Below are positions 59,016 through 64,000 of a stretch of DNA of 64,000 nucleotides, piece after piece; position 1 is the first letter of the stretch, and each line of letters starts with the position of its first letter. The DNA is from Rotaria sordida (lineage: Eukaryota > Rotifera > Eurotatoria > Philodinida > Philodinidae). The notes under the pieces were generated by a model. That model had not been told where the DNA came from, did not search any database, and was given only the letters and a program-made list of their open reading frames with translations. Location: NCBI GenBank assembly GCA_905250125.1, contig CAJNOL010000252.1, positions 1 through 64,000 of the forward strand. The letters are read 5' to 3'. The translations under genes were made by a program, and so were the position numbers.

Positions 59016-61494
59016 CCCCTAATGAAAATATTCATTAAGTGAGTACGACTTTCCGGTATGAGTACTCATATGAGTTGTTTCTCTAAGATTCACTTACAGA
59101 CGAAAGCATGAGTATTCGATGTAGTATTCATTATCGTTTTATCAGAGTATTTGACAAAACACTTATATATTCGCATATTCAAAAATAGATTAAAGTTGTG
59201 TGATAAAGATAATGATGTAATTAAATAGAAAATAAAAAGAAAAACTATTTTTTAATGACCTATCTTTATTATCCTCTATATTTTTTTCTAATGAGTCATA
59301 CATATTACAATACTTTAATGAATGAATGAATGATTATTTCAAGAATAGAAAAACGACTTGTTATTTTCAACTGTTCATTTCTCAAATAAGACTGAAGACT
59401 TTTTTTAAAATATAAATCGCCCAGGCGAGCAAAGGACGGGTAAAAAGACTAGTCATTTTTCTAGTCATGACTATGCGTCATGTCTAGTCTTTTTCTCAAA
59501 AAGTCCTACTACATGACTAGTCCAAAATGGTTTGGAATCTTTAACCCCGTCTGGACATCCCGTCCGAAAATAGATTTTAAATTAAAAAAAACAGAGCGCC
59601 TGTGACGCGACATCTATTAGGTTTCAGTCTTATGTAGCCGTCTAGTTCGGACTAGTCTAAATGATAGAAATATGTGCAGAAAGTTAGATTCGTACATACA
59701 TACCTTGTGTTACTTACTCGTCGTCTACCCGATTGAGCCATATGATCTAGTGATCAACTTTTACATGTCAATACACATCTGAAGACACTAATTACTACAG
59801 TTTGACTCGGCGTTTTCTCAAGTATTAATATTTATAGAAACTACTTGTAATAAAATCGAAAATTAGTTAAATAAAGCTAAGCAAAATTAATTCAGAATTT
59901 TTTTGATTATCGACATCTGGAAAAAGTTATTTTCTATTGGAAAAAACAATTCAAATTTAAATCAAAATCAAAATAATAATATACATTTCAAAAAAAGATC
60001 TTGCTTTTCATCTCATGGTTTATGTTTATCTTAATTTAAAATATTTCCTATTTAAATTTGAAAATGAACTATGATTCTACCGTTTAAATCCATTTTTAAA
60101 TTCAAATCATTAGGTTTTATATTGAAATAAAATAATATCCTCATATCAATGTATTAAAATTAATTTTTCGAATAAAATTATTCTTGATTGTTATTACAAT
60201 TTAAAAATTTAAAAGGACATAAATAGCCAACTCTCGTTAGATACATCGTTCTAGTCCCAATACAAGCTAGTCAAAACGAATTGTCCGAATGATTAAGTCC
60301 AAGCAATAAAAGACTGTTTGGAAGGATAGACTAGCCTGGACCAGAATTGGCATTACTTTCTCGAAAACGACTAGTCATGACCAATATAGATGACTCTTGA
60401 TACTAGTCCGCGTTACCCATTGAAAACAGTTTAGACTAGTCAGGTATCCAATATTGTCGGCTTGAATGCTCGAATCCACCTATCGCCTCCGTTTCTTCTA
60501 GCTTTTGCCTTCAAGTTGACGCGTCTGGACAGTATGCACATACAAAACGGACTAGCCATGACAAGATTAGAGCATGTTTTGGACTAGTCTGTTTTAGATG
60601 CAAGACGTTGCTCGTGAAGACGACTAGTCCTGACTAGCTGCAAATCATTTCAGACTATTCCAAACGGCAGTGCAGACATTTTAGACTAGTCTAGACGGGT
60701 ACTACGGACAATTTAGACTGGTCATGTCGGGCGTCACCCCTTATTTTTTGCTCGCCTGGGATAATTCATTTAATTTTACATCCTAAATTTTAGATGAAAT
60801 ATTCTTCGAGCTCAATATATGGTTTTTTTTCAGGTTGATTATGATAATTAATGAAACAAAAGATGACTGATAACGTTTGCTACAAATCGGTTCAAATTTA
60901 ATACTATAAAGTCACATACATCATACTAGAAAGAATTAGGTTTTTTTTAATATTTTTTGTTTTTTTTCAAATATTACTAAATAAAGTATTATTGTTATTC
61001 AGTTTAAAATATCTGTTTGCTTTTTTGTATGATAATCTGGGCTATGCGTTTTATTATTATCGCACACCTTAATTTCATGAATAATTGATTATTTATTTCT
61101 CTTTACTCATGTTCTATTGCTTTCAATGCGTGTTTTTATTTACTTTTTTCTTATTTTCTAAAGGTGAAAAATTTATCCCGATCCTTTCTATAAAAATATA
61201 TAAAAATAATATAACATCTTCATTCTTCAAATTTTTCTAATGTATGTCTATATTTTTTATTATTTGTTTTTAATTAAATAAAACGAATATAATACAACAG
61301 TATTGAATAGAATATAGCCATATAATTATTTTACAAACACTGTGCACGAGTATCCACATAACATTCAATATTTCAAGATGAGTACTCAACAGTCGTACTC
61401 AGATATTAGCATCAATACTACTAATGAGCACTCACAACATTTTTCTAGCATGAGTACTTTTTCAGTGCTCACTGGATGAATACTTTTACTGGGG
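59016..61494. mobile_element. Outer non-autonomous DNA element, split by an inner insertion
   Basis: Ends pair imperfectly over about 35 nt: CCCCTAATGAAAATATTCAT at the left, and CCCCAGTAAAAGTATTCATC on the other strand at the right. Both subterminal zones carry many GAGTACTCAT/GAGTATT-type words. Length is about 1.1 kb without the inner element. It has no coding capacity. The left end is 225 bases upstream of the FG-GAP start codon. Confidence 0.6.
59420..60760. mobile_element. Inner DNA element with GACTAGTC-rich subterminal zones
   Basis: Terminal repeats CCCAGGCGAGCAAA (59420) and TTTGCTCGCCTGGG (60760) are perfect over 14 nt. The flanking ATAAATCG and ATAATTCA agree at 6 of 8 bases, which would fit an old hAT-like target duplication. 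About 20 copies of ACTAGTC or close variants lie within 300-500 bp of each end, and the AT-rich middle has none. No ORF. Confidence 0.7.
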
Positions 61495-63121
61495 TGAGAT
61501 TCTAAATTCTCGAACAAACATCATGTTCTCTATTCTTGTATGTAACACAAAAGGTTTTTTTTTTGAAAGTATATTAATCATATTTGAAGCCTTATTTTAT
61601 ATTGAACTTTTTGAAAATATTTGAAAACATGCACAAAAAAGAGAACCTTAAAACAGTCATATAACTTTGTGTATTATTAGAGTATAGATTTGAGCGAAAA
61701 TATTAATGAATAAAACAAATGACACACATTTAAGAATAAAATGGAAAAATAAGTAAATAATCTTTGCTAAAACGTTTTTCTAATACCATAGATTGAAAAA
61801 AGAAAAGTTTCGTGTATACTTCTGTAATGAAGTAACAATAAATTGACATATTTATGTCAAGAATAAAATGTTTAAAATATACGTATATGTTATTTGAATA
61901 AAGATATTGATCCTTTGATTTTGTTAGAAAATAAATCAATGAAAGTGTCAAGTTTATTTTCTTCTGTTTTATGAAAAAAAAAAATTTTTTTTCGATAACA
62001 ATACATTAGAGTTTCAGAAGAAATTACTCAAATTCGATAACAAAATTCAATGTAGTACTTTACTTCATGGAAAATAAATCTGATTTAAACTATGTAAAAA
62101 AGAATATATTGTTAAAATTGAAACTATTCACTGCAATAATAAAAAATAATATTTAGACGAATTCAGAAGAATACGATTGTGTTAATTATAAGAAAAAATG
62201 TATTTCTTAATTATCGAATGGGTCGTCAAATAGTATTTTCCTCATACATTCCTATCATTAATTCCTTTAAAAAAAGACTTTGAAAAAGTATTTATTATTT
62301 CCTACCTTATGTAAATTATACGTATGTTTATTGGACGTTGGTATGAAAAATATTTATATTTTTGACTTCAATGGGCTTTTTTGCTTGTTATTGTGACACG
62401 TCAACTAATTATATATAAAATGCACGATATGCATGAAAAGAATCACATAAAAAAATATCATTCTCTCACATTTCTTGATCGTCTATACATCATTTATTAC
62501 GTTCTTTAATCTTTTCTTTTGATGTACTCCTTGCTACGACTCATCGTAATGATGGGGGATATGAATCATCAAAGGCTTCGGATTTGTATCAACAGCACAC
62601 GCTGGTGCAAAATTGAAAGCAAAACAATGGAAGGACCACATATACACGTCCTAGAAGTAATATCTGTCCACTAAGTCAATAACAAGCTGCATTATATCCA
62701 AAAAAATGGAATCAGTATCACATCTTGATGACTCATCCAACAATCAACTCAAAGATATCATTTTCACCGATCGTCATCAAATTTAATGGTGAATAACAAT
62801 TTTCGATTAAGGAAATTACTGATGATCTAATCTCGTAACGGAAAAATCAGCACAGAATTAATTTAATAATTACGGTACATTTTGATCATATGCACTCTCT
62901 CTCTTGTTATTTTTGTCGATGACTCATTAATCTTTGAATTATTATTATTATCGGAATTTTAAAAGAAGGTAATCGAGCAGGGTTGCCACCTCTTCCGCTC
63001 TTTGCGGAAAAGTTCCGCTGTTCCACAATTTTTCGCTTTTTGATATGGGAAACTTAAAATTTATTCTTTATTTAAAAATTTGTGGCAATAAAATTCATTA
63101 CGATTATGTTCACTATGTTAG
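61495..63121. other. AT-rich stretch with a possible eroded remnant
   Basis: Mostly empty. About 62610-62830 (+) has a faint, broken protein-like signal (PTINSKISFSPIVIKFNGE) that may be an old mobile-element fossil; the family is not identifiable. 62990-63050 is rich in CCGC/TTTTTCGC words that recur at 63940-64000. Confidence 0.3.
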
Positions 63122-63539
63122 CTGTAGAGACCTGCATCAAAATGAATTTCGAAGTTGTTTTGAAGTCAACTAAATATCTTGCCAATAATTCACTTTGAAT
63201 ATCAGAATCTTTGTGCTTTTGTAGGCTTTGCTCTTTGATTGATTTTCTATAGGCCGATGTACCTTGGAGATTCGATCAACATCACATTGAGGCCTATGAA
63301 CACGAAGAGAAAGTCGGAATCAACTTTGACTCCGAGTTTTTCCATTCCGATTTCCTCTTCGTGTCGGTACACTTCAATGTGACGTTGATTAGGCCTCCAA
63401 GATATATCCGATTGTGGGAAATCGACCAAAGAGCAAAGCCTGAAACGCATAAAGTTTCTGATGTTCAAATGAATTATTGGCAAGAAATTTATTTGACTCC
63501 GAAACGACTTCGAAATTAACTCGGATGCAGATCTCTAGT
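63122..63539. repeat. Near-loopless palindrome (fold-back element)
   Basis: Arms of about 195 nt meet near 63330 with a loop of about 25 nt. Matching strings include AGGCTTTGCTCTTTG / CAAAGAGCAAAGCCT and CTTGCCAATAATTCA / TGAATTATTGGCAAG. No coding capacity. Confidence 0.85.
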
Positions 63540-64000
63540 TATCTGTCATTTACAATCTATTATTTTCTAAATGATGCTTTTCGTGTTCTATTTCGGAAAG
63601 CAGTGCTACTACCGTAATTGTTTTTTCGGAACCAATACATATATCCGATAATTACGGCAATCGAATGTCAGTCGATTCAATCGTTGCACAAATGCAGATT
63701 CATTGAAATACTTTATTGTCACACGAACACGCATATACTTTCATGATTTCAAAAGGAGTTTCTAAGCGAAAACCATTGGAACGGCACATGTAACTGATTT
63801 GAAAAAATCCTGTGCTTAATAAAATATCATCTTCCTTATGTATTTCTCATTGTGCTTTGGAACTTTGAGAATGAAGAAGTATCACAGAAAGAAGCAAAAA
63901 GTTATTTAAACCCATAGCAATGTCAAAGTCTCACAAAAAACAGCTTTCCGCAATTTTCCCATTTTTTGTACTTTCTCTTTCCGCATTTTTTCGCTTTTCT
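63540..64000. other. Right-edge non-coding stretch
   Basis: A small hairpin (CCGTAATT...AATTACGG) lies at about 63611-63658. The last 60 bases repeat TTTCCGC/TTTTCGCTTTT words seen at 62990-63050. No gene. Confidence 0.4.

Overview
The window is an AT-rich eukaryotic nuclear segment with small GT-AG introns (many of 45-60 nt). Its genes include a giant FG-GAP/VCBS repeat protein, an ADP-ribosyltransferase fused to ubiquitin-like and ankyrin domains, F-box and TRAF-like family members, and an intron-poor secreted alpha/beta hydrolase present twice. That mix is typical of bdelloid rotifers (Adineta/Rotaria type). The assignment is inferred from gene content and has not been tested by search.

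Layout. 1-439 (-) and 5870-6793 (+) are two copies of one secreted alpha/beta hydrolase, facing away from each other; the first runs off the left edge. Between them lie two inverted pieces of a SWIM-zinc-finger (MULE-type) transposase. 8600-9043 (+) is an unrecognised 147-residue ORF. 10600-22046 (-) is one complete ABCC (short MRP, MRP4-like) exporter; I resolved 24 exons base by base and one short exon is uncertain. 22047-31611 is mostly non-coding, with a MITE, a fold-back element and an eroded coiled-coil-like gene.

32275-35352 (+) is the most novel gene: five exons encode two tandem ubiquitin-like domains, an ankyrin segment and an R-S-ExE ADP-ribosyltransferase. 38407-40647 (-) is a two-exon F-box protein. 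41567-42345 (-) is a damaged-looking TRAF-like gene. 46484-49497 (-) is a three-exon long-chain acyl-CoA synthetase. 53214-58791 (-) is a three-exon type II membrane protein with about 28 extracellular FG-GAP repeats. 59016-61494 is a nested pair of non-autonomous DNA elements just upstream of it.

A theme runs through the window: about ten long inverted-repeat (fold-back/MITE) elements, several lying inside introns or right beside gene ends. In at least two introns (ABCC intron 22, ACSL intron 2), and probably a third, removing the fold-back leaves roughly the usual short intron. No rRNA genes, CRISPR arrays, operons or intact tRNAs were seen. The genes are a mixed set (export, lipid activation, signalling, surface recognition) with no evident shared pathway.
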